Source: Microbacteriaceae bacterium
Lineage (GTDB): Bacteria; Actinomycetota; Actinomycetes; Actinomycetales; Microbacteriaceae
Length of the DNA: 25,255 bases
Reading direction: 5' to 3'
Assembly: GCA_025463665.1 (NCBI GenBank)
Contig: JAODAY010000283.1
Location: forward strand, 1-25,255
A program made the position numbers and the translations under genes. This document shows, one piece after another, positions 1-7,573 of this stretch. Every line of letters starts with the position of its first letter. Within the stretch, counting starts at the first letter, position 1. Below the pieces are notes generated by a model. The model worked only from the letters and a program-made list of their open reading frames with translations. It ran no database searches and was not told the DNA's origin.

Positions 1-1
1 G

Positions 2-1135
2 TACCGCGGCCCGTACAAAGTGCGGGTCGAGGAGAAGGACATTCCGACCATCGAACACCCGAACGACGCGATCGTCCGCGTCACCATGGCCGCGATCTGC
101 GGCTCCGACCTGCATCTGTACCACGGCATGATGCCCGACACGCGAGTTGGCATGACCTTCGGCCACGAGTTCATCGGCGTGGTGGAGGAGGTGGGGCCCT
201 CGGTGCAGAACCTCACGCGAGGCGACCGCGTCATGGTGCCGTTCAACATCTACTGCGGCTCCTGCTACTTCTGCGCACGCGGCCTGTACTCCAACTGCCA
301 CAACGTGAACCCCAACGCCACCGCGGTCGGCGGCATCTACGGCTACTCCCACACCTGCGGCGGCTACGACGGCGCCCAGGCCGAATTCGTGCGCGTGCCC
401 TTCGCCGACGTCGGGCCGAGTCTCATCCCCGACTGGCTCGACGACGAGGACGCGCTGCTCATGACTGACGCGCTCGCGACCGGCTACTTCGGCGCGCAAC
501 TCGGCGACATCAGCGAGGGCGACACCGTCGTGGTCTTCGGCGCCGGGCCCGTCGGCCTCTTCGCCGCCAAGTCCGCGTGGCTCATGGGCGCCGGACGCGT
601 GATCGTCATCGACCACCTCGAGTACCGGCTGGCGAAGGCCAGGGTGTTCGCGCACGCGGAGACCTACAATTTCTCGGAGTACGACGACATCGTCGTGCAC
701 ATGAAGAAGATCACAGACCACCTCGGGGCGGACGTCGCGATCGAGGCGGTCGGCGCCGAAGCCGACGGCAACTTCCTCCAGCACGTGACATCCGCCAAAT
801 TCAAGCTGCAGGGCGGCTCGCCCATCGCGCTGAACTGGGCGATCGACTCCGTTCGCAAGGGCGCAACCATCTCGGTCATGGGCGCATACGGCCCCATCTT
901 CAGCGCCGTGAAGTTCGGCGACGCAATGAACAAGGGCCTCACGCTGCGCATGAATCAGGCCCCGGCCAAGCGGCAGTGGCCGAGACTCCTCGAGCACATC
1001 CGCAACGGGTACCTCAAACCGAACGACATCGTGACGCACCGCATACCGTTGGAGCACATCGCGGAGGGGTACCACATCTTCTCGTCGAAACTCGATGACT
1101 GCATCAAGCCGATCATCGTTCCGAGCGCCGGCTAG
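2..1135 (+). CDS. Zinc-dependent alcohol dehydrogenase, formaldehyde-dehydrogenase-like (5' partial)
   Basis: Medium-chain zinc dehydrogenase, most like the glutathione-independent formaldehyde dehydrogenase subgroup, which oxidises formaldehyde or another small aldehyde/alcohol with NAD. Visible features are CGSDLH (catalytic zinc Cys), GHEFIGVVEEVG (catalytic His and Glu), the four-cysteine structural-zinc lobe in YCGSCYFCARGLYSNC, and the Rossmann motif GAGPVG. The reading frame is open to the left edge, where it reads YRGPYKVRVEEKD. This is the usual N-terminus of the family minus a few residues, so the true start lies just outside the window; the GTG at position 20 is only an internal codon. 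The next gene starts 21 nt downstream and is probably co-transcribed. Family assignment is strong; the physiological substrate is not readable from sequence. Confidence 0.93.
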   Translation, partial: YRGPYKVRVEEKDIPTIEHPNDAIVRVTMAAICGSDLHLYHGMMPDTRVGMTFGHEFIGVVEEVGPSVQNLTRGDRVMVPFNIYCGSCYFCARGLYSNCHNVNPNATAVGGIYGYSHTCGGYDGAQAEFVRVPFADVGPSLIPDWLDDEDALLMTDALATGYFGAQLGDISEGDTVVVFGAGPVGLFAAKSAWLMGAGRVIVIDHLEYRLAKARVFAHAETYNFSEYDDIVVHMKKITDHLGADVAIEAVGAEADGNFLQHVTSAKFKLQGGSPIALNWAIDSVRKGATISVMGAYGPIFSAVKFGDAMNKGLTLRMNQAPAKRQWPRLLEHIRNGYLKPNDIVTHRIPLEHIAEGYHIFSSKLDDCIKPIIVPSAG

Positions 1136-1156
1136 TCCGGGCAGGAAAGGAACACC

Positions 1157-1714
1157 GTGCCGTACACGTCAGATAGCCCGAAGCGCCGCGAGTCGAACGA
1201 GCAGTTGCGGGCCCGCATACCCGGCTGGGGGGCCGACCTCGACCCGAAGGATCGCCCGTCGGTGCCGCAGGAGAAGTCGGAGCCCACTGGGGCGCATTGG
1301 AATTTTCCGGAGCGCCAGCCCGAGATCTGGCCGCGCGAGCGCTCGATCGAGCATCGCTTCCTCACCCCGGTGTTCGGCACCTCGGCGCCGCCGAAGGGGC
1401 TGTCGGGGGTCATGCGCAGGTACGCCTACGCCCGCTACAGCGAGGCACGAGCGGCGCACTGGCTGATCCTCCTCGCGGCCGACCGCGTCGACGCGATCGA
1501 AAGCCACCTCGTCTCCTTCGTCACCCTGCGCCCCGACAACCCGATCACCGAGACCGGTGTGCTGAGCGAGTTCTCCCATCGCCCCATCTCGTCGCGGTTC
1601 GGCAAGGGGCGGGTCGACCTCAATCACACCTGGATCGACCCGCTGCTCGTCGCCGGCCCCTGGGTCATCGCGGGCGGGCTCGCGGTCGCCGCGATCCGGC
1701 GGGTCCGTCGCTAG
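1157..1714 (+). CDS. Hypothetical protein with C-terminal membrane anchor
   Basis: A 185-residue protein that I do not recognise. The first ~75 residues are charged and proline-rich, with no obvious fold. A more regular middle part follows (about 80-155, including YARYSEARAAHW). Near the C-terminus is a single hydrophobic segment (about residues 163-180, LLVAGPWVIAGGLAVAAI) ending in an RRVRR tail, as expected for a tail-anchored protein with its bulk in the cytoplasm. The GTG start at 1157 is favoured by an AGGAAAGGA ribosome-binding site about 7 nt upstream. It lies 21 nt after the dehydrogenase stop, so an operon with it is likely. Codon use and GC look native. Function unknown; a membrane-associated partner of the dehydrogenase is only a guess. 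Confidence 0.8.
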   Translation: MPYTSDSPKRRESNEQLRARIPGWGADLDPKDRPSVPQEKSEPTGAHWNFPERQPEIWPRERSIEHRFLTPVFGTSAPPKGLSGVMRRYAYARYSEARAAHWLILLAADRVDAIESHLVSFVTLRPDNPITETGVLSEFSHRPISSRFGKGRVDLNHTWIDPLLVAGPWVIAGGLAVAAIRRVRR

Positions 1715-1748
1715 CGCGGGGCCGCCGGCGCGCTGCCACACCGGGTGC

Positions 1749-2831
1749 ATGACCACTTTCTGGATCGGCTCGTACACAGCCGACGGTGACGGCTCGGGCG
1801 CCGGCATCAGCCTCGTGCGCCGCGACGCCGCCGGCGCGCTCGCTTTGGAGTGGTCGACGCCGGCCGACTCCCCTTCGTGGGTCGCCCAGCACCCCACGCT
1901 CCCCGTCGTCTACGCGGCCCTCGAGCCCTCGGGAACCGTGCAGTCGTTCGCACCGGATGCCACGGGCAGACTGCACCCGCAGGGCCCGCCGATCACCGCC
2001 GGCGACTCGGTGTGCCACCTCTCGATCACCCGCGACGGCACGACTCTCGTGGCCGCCTGTTACGGCGACGGCAGGGTCGTCACCTTCGGGCTCGATGCGC
2101 GCGGCGCGGTCGAGGGCCCGCCCCGGGTCGCGGCCTCGTCCGTCGATTCCGTCGCAGGTTCGGCCGCGGCATCCGCAGACCGCGCTTCGCACGCCCACAC
2201 GTCGCTCGAGCTCGCCGACGGAACCCTGCTCACGACCGACCTCGGCCACGACAGCGTGCGCGTGTGGCGGCGGCAGGGGGCACTGCTCTCGCTCGACCAC
2301 GAGGTGCGCCTGCCGACGGGCGCAGGGCCCCGGCACCTCGCCGCCCACCCGAGCGGCCACGTCTATGTCGTGACCGAGTACTCCAACGAGATCTTCATTC
2401 TCAAGACGGCGGATGCCTCGTGGCGCATCGTCGGCGCGGTGCAGGCGACGGCCGAGGCCGCCGCCGAGGGTGACGCGTGCTCAGAGATCTCGCTCGCCGC
2501 GACTGGATCCCACCTGCACGTGGGCGTGCGCGGCTCCAACCGCATCGCGACCCTCGGCATCGGGGGTGACGGCAGCCGGCTCTCGGCCATCGCCGATGTC
2601 GCCTCCGGCGGCGACTGGCCGCGGCACCACGCCGAGGACGGGCGCTGGCTGCACGTGGCCAACGAGCGATCCGGTGGGGTGGCGAGCTTCGAACTCGACG
2701 ACTGGGGCGTGCCGAACCGGCTCGTCGGTGTGCTCGAAATGGGAACGCCCACCGCCGTTGCACCCGCGGGAGCTCGTCAACCCGGTTCCCCGAGCGGGGG
2801 TTCACCGGCAGCATGGCCCGATGAGCAGTGA
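1749..2831 (+). CDS. Lactonase family protein (6-phosphogluconolactonase-like beta-propeller)
   Basis: A 360-residue protein of the seven-bladed beta-propeller lactonase family (YbhE/Pgl type, PF10282). Members hydrolyse 6-phosphogluconolactone or related sugar lactones; some act on muconate-type lactones. Family hallmarks are the N-terminus FWIGSYT, the blade motif SPSWVAQHPTLPVVYA, and GAGPRHLAAHPSGHVYVVTEYSNEI in the central blades. The last blade carries the DWPRHHAEDGRWLHVANE type repeat. No signal peptide is visible, so it is probably cytoplasmic. Its last 11 nt overlap the start of the alpha/beta hydrolase gene, which implies translational coupling. The extreme C-terminus (GARQPGSPSGGSPAAWPDEQ) is low-complexity and may be a natural extension. 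The exact lactone is not determinable here. Confidence 0.9.
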   Translation: MTTFWIGSYTADGDGSGAGISLVRRDAAGALALEWSTPADSPSWVAQHPTLPVVYAALEPSGTVQSFAPDATGRLHPQGPPITAGDSVCHLSITRDGTTLVAACYGDGRVVTFGLDARGAVEGPPRVAASSVDSVAGSAAASADRASHAHTSLELADGTLLTTDLGHDSVRVWRRQGALLSLDHEVRLPTGAGPRHLAAHPSGHVYVVTEYSNEIFILKTADASWRIVGAVQATAEAAAEGDACSEISLAATGSHLHVGVRGSNRIATLGIGGDGSRLSAIADVASGGDWPRHHAEDGRWLHVANERSGGVASFELDDWGVPNRLVGVLEMGTPTAVAPAGARQPGSPSGGSPAAWPDEQ

Positions 2832-3684
2832 ACGCATCCATGGCTTTTCGCGCGCGGGACTGACCTTCGAGGTCACCGACGAGGGGCCGCTCGACGGGCC
2901 GGTTGTCGTTCTGCTGCATGGTTTTCCGGCGCACCGCGGCGCGTGGCGGCTCGTCACGCCGTTCCTGACGGCGGCGGGCATCCGCACGCTGGCACCGAAC
3001 CAGCGAGGGTATTCGCCCGGCGCAGCCCCGCTCGAGCGGTCGAGGTACCGCGGCAATGCCATCGCGCTCGACGTGCTCGCACTTCTCGACGCCGCGGGTG
3101 TGCGCCGCGCGCACGTCGTCGGGCACGACTGGGGCGGTTTCGTCGCGTGGCGGCTCGCGTCACGCGCGCCGGGGCGGCTGAGCGGCGTGACAGTGCTGTC
3201 GACCCCGCACCCCTCGGCCCTGCTGCCGTCGAGCGCAGGCCCCGGCCAACTGGTGCGCTTGTCGTACATGGGCTTCTTCCAATTGCCGTGCCTGCCCGAG
3301 GCCGTGCTGCGCCCGGCCCTCTCCGGGCTGCTGATGCGCTCCGGCCTGCCGCACCCCTTCGCGGAGGACTACGCAACGTTCATGAGCACGGGCACCACGC
3401 TGCGCTGCGCACTCAACTGGTATCGCGGCATGTGGCTGCCGAGCGCACGAACCACACGCATCGGCGCAGCCCTCGTGCCGACGACATACGTGTGGGGCTC
3501 GCGCGACCAGGCCCTCGGGCGCCGGGCGGCCGAGGGCACGGCGGATCACGTCGACGCGCCGTACCGATTCGTGGAGCTCGACGAGAATCACTGGCTGCCC
3601 GAGCGGGCACCGGAGCGGGTGGCCGCCGAGATCATTCGAGGCGCAGTTCGGTCTCCTCATCGGACGACTCCCCACTCAGCGTGA
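2821..3684 (+). CDS. Alpha/beta hydrolase, epoxide-hydrolase-like
   Basis: A 287-residue alpha/beta hydrolase. HGFP (33-36) forms the oxyanion hole. The nucleophile elbow is GHDWGG with Asp103, so an Asp nucleophile as in epoxide hydrolases and haloalkane dehalogenases rather than the Ser of esterases. Asp229 in WGSRDQ and His257 in ENHWLPE complete the triad. Tyr149 (YMGFFQLP) and Tyr201 (NWYRG) sit where epoxide hydrolases have their two lid tyrosines. Start: ATG at 2821, inside the end of the lactonase gene; the frame is open further upstream, but that part is out-of-frame lactonase sequence. The 3' end overlaps the convergent lipoprotein gene by 53 bp. Epoxide hydrolase is the best call; dehalogenase is less likely because the halide-binding Trp after the nucleophile also occurs in epoxide hydrolases. 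Confidence 0.88.
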   Translation: MSSERIHGFSRAGLTFEVTDEGPLDGPVVVLLHGFPAHRGAWRLVTPFLTAAGIRTLAPNQRGYSPGAAPLERSRYRGNAIALDVLALLDAAGVRRAHVVGHDWGGFVAWRLASRAPGRLSGVTVLSTPHPSALLPSSAGPGQLVRLSYMGFFQLPCLPEAVLRPALSGLLMRSGLPHPFAEDYATFMSTGTTLRCALNWYRGMWLPSARTTRIGAALVPTTYVWGSRDQALGRRAAEGTADHVDAPYRFVELDENHWLPERAPERVAAEIIRGAVRSPHRTTPHSA

Positions 3685-4045
3685 CGGTCACCGGCCGATC
3701 GTCCGTCGGTCCGGCCAGCACGAACTCGTGGGTCGTCGGCGCCATGTCGGCGGTGCACACCGTGGTCGATGCCCTCTCGAGGCGAATGATCACCGCGTCG
3801 GTCGCCGTCTGCTCGATGCCGGTGGGCACCGGGGGGCAACTCGAACTGCCGAAGGTCGTGACGGCGAAGCTCTCCCCCTCGTCGAGCCAGACGGCGACAG
3901 GGCCTTCCTCGCCGATGACACCCTCCGATTGCGGCGCGCCGGGCACCGCCCCCGGATAGCTGTCCCGGGCGACGGATTTCGGCGCGCATCCCGCCAGGAG
4001 TGTCACGGCGAGGACGGTCGTGAGTACAGCGGGCACAGGTGTCAT
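3632..4045 (-). CDS. Small secreted lipoprotein of unknown function
   Basis: A 137-residue protein. The start is placed at the ATG at 4045 because it gives a clean lipoprotein signal peptide, MTPVPAVLTTVLAVTLLAGC, with lipobox LLAGC and the lipidated Cys at position 20. The longer open frame upstream is arginine-rich and unlike coding sequence. The mature part is about 118 residues and all-beta in appearance, with a Cys pair (SSSCPPVP and TTVCTAD) that could form a disulfide. It ends in an acidic ESSDEETELRLE tail. It would sit on the outer face of the cytoplasmic membrane. No family recognised. It is convergent with the hydrolase gene and overlaps its last 53 bp. Confidence 0.82.
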   Translation of the reverse strand: MTPVPAVLTTVLAVTLLAGCAPKSVARDSYPGAVPGAPQSEGVIGEEGPVAVWLDEGESFAVTTFGSSSCPPVPTGIEQTATDAVIIRLERASTTVCTADMAPTTHEFVLAGPTDDRPVTVTLSGESSDEETELRLE

Positions 4046-4143
4046 GGTGGCAGTGTGACGCAGCCGCCCCACGAAGCGGAACCCAACGTTCCAGCGTTGT
4101 GCGCCGTCACGGCGTCGACGCCTCAGAGTCGTCTTTCGCGGGC

Positions 4144-4743
4144 TCAGCGGCTGTCGCGTCGTGCCCGGCGTCGCTCGCGCCACGTCATTGCGGCGAGCGC
4201 CGCGTCATCCTGCCGCCTCTTCTGCTCGAGCTCTCGCCGGAGCGCCTCGCGTCGTTCCCGCCAGCTCGCGACCTCGCCGTCGACATCGCGCGTCGGTGTG
4301 ACGACGGGCGGGCCGCCCTGCAGTTGTCGGCGGGCGTTGATGACGCGCGTGTTGAAGTCGCTGAGAATCTCGCGCACGGCGCCCTCCGAGGTGAGCCTGT
4401 CGATTCGCGCGTCGAGTTGCGCGTCTTCGGTGCGCAGCGTGAGTGCCGGCGGTCCGAGGCCGGTGAGCTTCTCGCGTTCGATCTTGCGGCGAATCCACCA
4501 ATCGGGGTCGTGCGCCTGCTGCAGCCCCTCGAGCGGCTTGCCCGCCCCGGGCAGGTTGTCGAATTCGCCGCGGCGCATGGCCTGCTGAATGGCGATCTCG
4601 ACGTACTGTGCCCGCTGCTCCATGCCCGCCTGCCCGGCGGTGTCCTTCTCCGGTTCCGCCTCACCGCTCTCGTGCGCGAGCCGGTCCACCTGATACCGCG
4701 CCACAGAGAGGCGGGCGTCGCTTCGCTCGTCCTTCGCCGCCAT
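4144..4743 (-). CDS. DUF1992 domain protein (DnaJC28-like conserved domain)
   Basis: Cytoplasmic protein of about 199 residues from the DUF1992 family (PF09350), also found as the conserved region of DnaJ homologue subfamily C member 28. The signature is plain: IQQAMRRGEFDNLPGAGKPL, then DPDWWIRRKIEREKL. Both halves flanking the core are highly charged, and the C-terminal part (WRERREALRRELEQKRRQ) is predicted to be helical or coiled-coil. Start: ATG at 4743 (MAAKDERSDAR), preferred over a longer frame whose extra residues look non-coding. No biochemical role is established for bacterial members, so none is assigned. Confidence 0.9.
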   Translation of the reverse strand: MAAKDERSDARLSVARYQVDRLAHESGEAEPEKDTAGQAGMEQRAQYVEIAIQQAMRRGEFDNLPGAGKPLEGLQQAHDPDWWIRRKIEREKLTGLGPPALTLRTEDAQLDARIDRLTSEGAVREILSDFNTRVINARRQLQGGPPVVTPTRDVDGEVASWRERREALRRELEQKRRQDDAALAAMTWRERRRARRDSR

Positions 4744-4806
4744 GACCACAAGCCTAGAATTTGCGGATGCCGCCGACAAGGCCGGTGACCCGCGACAATG
4801 CGGCGC

Positions 4807-5307
4807 TCACGCGACCGCAGCCCTGCGCCGCCGAATGTAGAGCTGCCTGCGCACGACCGCGACCGTCGTTCCGTCGCTCGCCACCACCGGGACGGTGAAC
4901 CACCGCAGGTGCTTCTGCCCGTCCGCCACCTCGCGCCGAATCTCGTCGATGGTCGGAGGGTCGAGCCGGAACTCGGCGAACACGTCTCCCCTGCCGGGCG
5001 CGACATAGTCGACCTCGGCGGCCTTGTCCCACACCGCGTACTCGGCACCCATGTGGTGCGCGAGCATGATCGCGTAGAACGGGTCGGTCATCGCGTAGAT
5101 CGACCCGCCGAAGTGCGTGCCGAACGCGTTCGTGTTGAGCGGGTACTGGCGCAACCGCACCCGCACGAACAGAAAATCCGCGCTCGCCTCCATGACCCTG
5201 ATGCCGGCGCCGACGAAGGGCGGCCAGGCGTTGAGCACGCGACGCGTCCTCCGCATGCTCATCGTCGTGACCGAGGTGAGGGGGCGCCGGGCGCGAGTCA
5301 ATGCCAT
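4807..5307 (-). CDS. DUF4442 hotdog-fold protein (thioesterase-like)
   Basis: A 166-residue protein matching the DUF4442 (PF14539) hotdog family, related to acyl-CoA thioesterases. The most typical segments are NAFGTHFGGSIYAMTDPFYA (central hotdog helix) and DKAAEVDYVAPGRGDVFAEF (following strands). Two starts are possible, ATG at 5307 (MALTRARRP) and GTG at 5316. Neither has a convincing ribosome-binding site, so a leaderless transcript is possible; 5307 was chosen as the commoner codon. Likely cytoplasmic. Acyl thioesterase activity is an inference from fold; substrate unknown. Confidence 0.88.
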   Translation of the reverse strand: MALTRARRPLTSVTTMSMRRTRRVLNAWPPFVGAGIRVMEASADFLFVRVRLRQYPLNTNAFGTHFGGSIYAMTDPFYAIMLAHHMGAEYAVWDKAAEVDYVAPGRGDVFAEFRLDPPTIDEIRREVADGQKHLRWFTVPVVASDGTTVAVVRRQLYIRRRRAAVA

Positions 5308-5372
5308 GCCGAGCACAGTGCCACGGCCGTGCGCCGGGCGCCAGTCAGTTGGAGACTGTCGACAATCTGGCG

Positions 5373-5693
5373 CTATCCGAAGAGGTCGCCGAGCCAGCTC
5401 TCACGCTTCTTCGGGCGGTAGTTGTCGCGACCGTCGTTGTGATTGCCGTAGCCGCGATCGCGGTCGTTGTATCCGCGGTCGTCCGAGCGCGGATTGATGA
5501 ACGGAATGTTCGGCATCGAGGGCGCGGCCGGTGCGGGCTGCTGCCTGGGGGCGGCCTCGGCTTCGGCCCTGTCAATAATCTTGTCGAGTTCTCCGCGGTC
5601 GAGCCAGACGCCGCGGCATTCGGGGCAGTAGTCGATCTCGACGCCGCTCCGTTCGCTCATGACGAGTAATGCAGAGTCGTTAGGGCACTTCAT
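5373..5693 (-). CDS. Zinc-ribbon protein (TFIIB-type) with disordered tail
   Basis: A 106-residue protein. The N-terminal ~45 residues form a TFIIB-type zinc ribbon (PF13453/COG3809): CPND near residue 3, then YCPECRGVWLDRGELDKII, so only three cysteines are evident (CPN, CPEC), as is common in this family. The remainder is low complexity: a Pro/Ala/Gln linker followed by an Asp/Arg/Tyr/Asn/Gly-rich stretch (DRGYNDRDRGYGNHNDGRDN). It ends in KKRESWLGDLFG, a C-terminal peptide typical of these proteins. Start: ATG at 5693 with a strong GGAG ribosome-binding site 5-8 nt upstream, preferred over a longer frame. Possibly nucleic-acid- or RNA-polymerase-associated; function not established. Confidence 0.88.
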   Translation of the reverse strand: MKCPNDSALLVMSERSGVEIDYCPECRGVWLDRGELDKIIDRAEAEAAPRQQPAPAAPSMPNIPFINPRSDDRGYNDRDRGYGNHNDGRDNYRPKKRESWLGDLFG

Positions 5694-5740
5694 TGCTTCT
5701 CCTTGAGCCGGGGTTCCATGAAGCCTAGACACCGAAGATG

Positions 5741-5758
5741 GGCGGAGCCTGTTCCGCC
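5741..5758 (-). terminator. Possible hairpin between siderophore operon and zinc-ribbon gene
   Basis: A perfect 6-bp inverted repeat (GGCGGA / TCCGCC) with a 6-nt loop lies in the 144-bp gap after the last gene of the siderophore operon. It could be a weak terminator or attenuator. There is no clear T-tract after the stem, so intrinsic termination is uncertain. The rest of the 5694-5837 gap shows no gene. Confidence 0.3.
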
Positions 5759-5837
5759 GCCGAGATCGTGCTCTGGGCGTCGACGTCCGGGCTCTACCTG
5801 CCGCTCGCGCTCGCGGTCGGCGGCGGATGCCGCAGGG

Positions 5838-6740
5838 CTATGACCCCTCGGCGCGACCGGCGCGCCAGTACCCCATGAACGCGACTGCGGTGCGGTCGAT
5901 GCCGATGTCGCGCACAAGGTGGCGACGCAACGACGTGACAACGCCCGCCTCACCGGCCAGCCAGGCGTACTCGTCGGCGACAACGTCGGCGGGGGCCTCC
6001 CACAGGACCTCGTCGGAGCCGGGCTCCGGCAGCGGCGCGGCCGACGGGGCGGGGCGCCGACGTTCGCGGCCCCACTGCTCGACGGCGGGGGTGAGAGCGC
6101 TGCCGTGTGCGGCGCCGTCGCGTGGCATCCATCGGATCTGCACGCGCGAGCGGCTTGTGACTTCGTGAGCGTCGGAGGCTGTAGGCACCTCGATGAGCGC
6201 GAGACCCTCGACGTCGACGTCGAGCTGCTCGAGGATAGCGCAGATCGCGGGAGCCGCCGTCTCGTCGCCGGCGATCAGCACGGTGCGGGCGCGCCCGGGG
6301 CGCCACTCGACGCCCCGGCCCTGCACGCCGCTTCGCCTGTCCGGACCGATGATGACGATCTCGTCACCGACGACCACACGGCTCGCCCACGCCGACGCCG
6401 GACTCTCGCTGCCGTGCAGCACGAAGTCGACGTCGAGCTCGGCGACGTGGGGGCGCACGGCCCGCAGCGTATAGGTGCGTATCGGGTTCTTTGTCGCCTC
6501 GGGCAGGGCTCGCCAGCGGGAATACCAGACGGTCATCGGTGCCACCGGCTCGTCGAACAGCCCCACGTCGGTGAACTCCCCGTTCGCGAGGGGGAAGACC
6601 AGCTTGATGCGCTGGTCGAAGCCGTCACCGCCGAAGTGCTGCATGTCGTCGCCGGTGAAGGTGATGCGTGCGAAGGTGGGGGTGAGCCGCTCGATGCGGG
6701 CGACGCGGGCGCGGAAGGCGCGGGTCGTCGGGTAGGTCAT
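5838..6740 (-). CDS. Siderophore-interacting protein (ferric-siderophore reductase, SIP/ViuB family)
   Basis: A 300-residue flavoprotein that releases iron from imported ferric siderophores by NAD(P)H-dependent reduction in the cytoplasm. The FAD-binding beta-barrel (PF08021) carries the diagnostic RTYTLR motif at 88-93. The C-terminal SIP domain (PF04954) starts near GDETAAPAI (158-166) and ends with DEYAWLAGEAGVVTSLRRHL and FMGYWRAG. The ATG at 6740 overlaps the ATPase stop in an ATGA, indicating translational coupling as the last gene of the uptake operon. The open frame continues upstream into out-of-frame ATPase sequence, which is not part of this protein. Expected to be iron-repressed with the operon. 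Confidence 0.95.
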   Translation of the reverse strand: MTYPTTRAFRARVARIERLTPTFARITFTGDDMQHFGGDGFDQRIKLVFPLANGEFTDVGLFDEPVAPMTVWYSRWRALPEATKNPIRTYTLRAVRPHVAELDVDFVLHGSESPASAWASRVVVGDEIVIIGPDRRSGVQGRGVEWRPGRARTVLIAGDETAAPAICAILEQLDVDVEGLALIEVPTASDAHEVTSRSRVQIRWMPRDGAAHGSALTPAVEQWGRERRRPAPSAAPLPEPGSDEVLWEAPADVVADEYAWLAGEAGVVTSLRRHLVRDIGIDRTAVAFMGYWRAGRAEGS

Positions 6741-7573
6741 GTCGGTTCCTCGTGTCGAGTAGCCGCGCCAGCGTCGCGCGTGTGGTGGCGACCCATGGGC
6801 AGCATGAGCGGCTTCTCCGATGTCGGGTCGGTGATGACCCTGCTCTCGATCCCGAAGACCACCCGCACGACGTCCTCCGTCAACACGGCCGCAGGCTCCC
6901 CCTCGGCGTAGACCCTGCCTCCGGCGAGGGCGACGAGGTGGTCGGCATAGCGTGCCGCGAGGTTGAGGTCGTGCAGCACCATGACGATCGTGGTGCCCTT
7001 CGACCGGTTGAGGTCGGTGAGCAGGTCGAGAACCTCGATCTGGTGGCTGACGTCGAGGAATGTCGTCGGCTCGTCGAGCAGCAGCACGTCGGTCTGCTGG
7101 GCGAGGGCCATGGCGATCCACACCCGCTGGCGCTGCCCGCCCGAGAGTTCGTCGACCGCCCGGTCGGCCAGCTCCGCGGTCTGGGTGGCGTCGAGCGCGT
7201 CGGCCACGGCCACGTCGTCGGCTCGTGTCCAGCGCGAGAAGATGCCCTGGTGCGGCTGGCGACCGCGACCGACGAGGTCGGCCACGGTGATGCCCTCCGG
7301 CGCTGTCGGCGACTGCGGCAGGAGCCCCATCGTTCTGGCGAGCTCCTTCGCCGGCATGCGATGCACGCTCGCGCCGTCGAGCAGCACGTGCCCGGTGCGC
7401 GGAGCGAGCAGGCGCGACATCGTCCGCAGCAGGGTCGACTTGCCGCATGCGTTGGGGCCGACGATCGCCGAGATGCGGCCGGAAGGCACGGCGAGGTCTA
7501 GCGCGTCGATGACGGTGCGGTCGCCGTATGCCAACGAGAGCGTGTCGACCACGAGGGTGTGGTTGTGCGTCAT
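6737..7573 (-). CDS. Iron-siderophore ABC transporter, ATP-binding protein (FecE/FepC type)
   Basis: A 278-residue ABC ATPase that powers ferric-siderophore import. All nucleotide-binding motifs are present: Walker A GPNACGKST (39-47), Q-loop Gln87 in LLPQSP, signature LSGGQRQR (143-150), Walker B VLLLDEPT (163-170), D-loop region FLDVSHQIE and the switch His201 in MVLHDLN. This spacing is typical of the FepC/FhuC group. It starts in an ATGA overlap with the upstream permease and ends in an ATGA overlap with the siderophore-interacting protein. Acts at the cytoplasmic face of the membrane with the two permeases. The particular siderophore cannot be read from sequence. Confidence 0.96.
   Translation of the reverse strand: MTHNHTLVVDTLSLAYGDRTVIDALDLAVPSGRISAIVGPNACGKSTLLRTMSRLLAPRTGHVLLDGASVHRMPAKELARTMGLLPQSPTAPEGITVADLVGRGRQPHQGIFSRWTRADDVAVADALDATQTAELADRAVDELSGGQRQRVWIAMALAQQTDVLLLDEPTTFLDVSHQIEVLDLLTDLNRSKGTTIVMVLHDLNLAARYADHLVALAGGRVYAEGEPAAVLTEDVVRVVFGIESRVITDPTSEKPLMLPMGRHHTRDAGAATRHEEPT

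Noticed and set aside
1169..1897. 242-aa minus-strand frame opposite the tail-anchored protein and lactonase start
   Set aside because: The plus strand has better start sites, a ribosome-binding site and a known family downstream; the antisense product is Arg/Ala/Asp-rich noise.
5919..6911. 330-aa plus-strand frame opposite the siderophore-interacting protein
   Set aside because: Shadow of a conserved flavoprotein; Asp/Gly/Arg-rich translation without domains.
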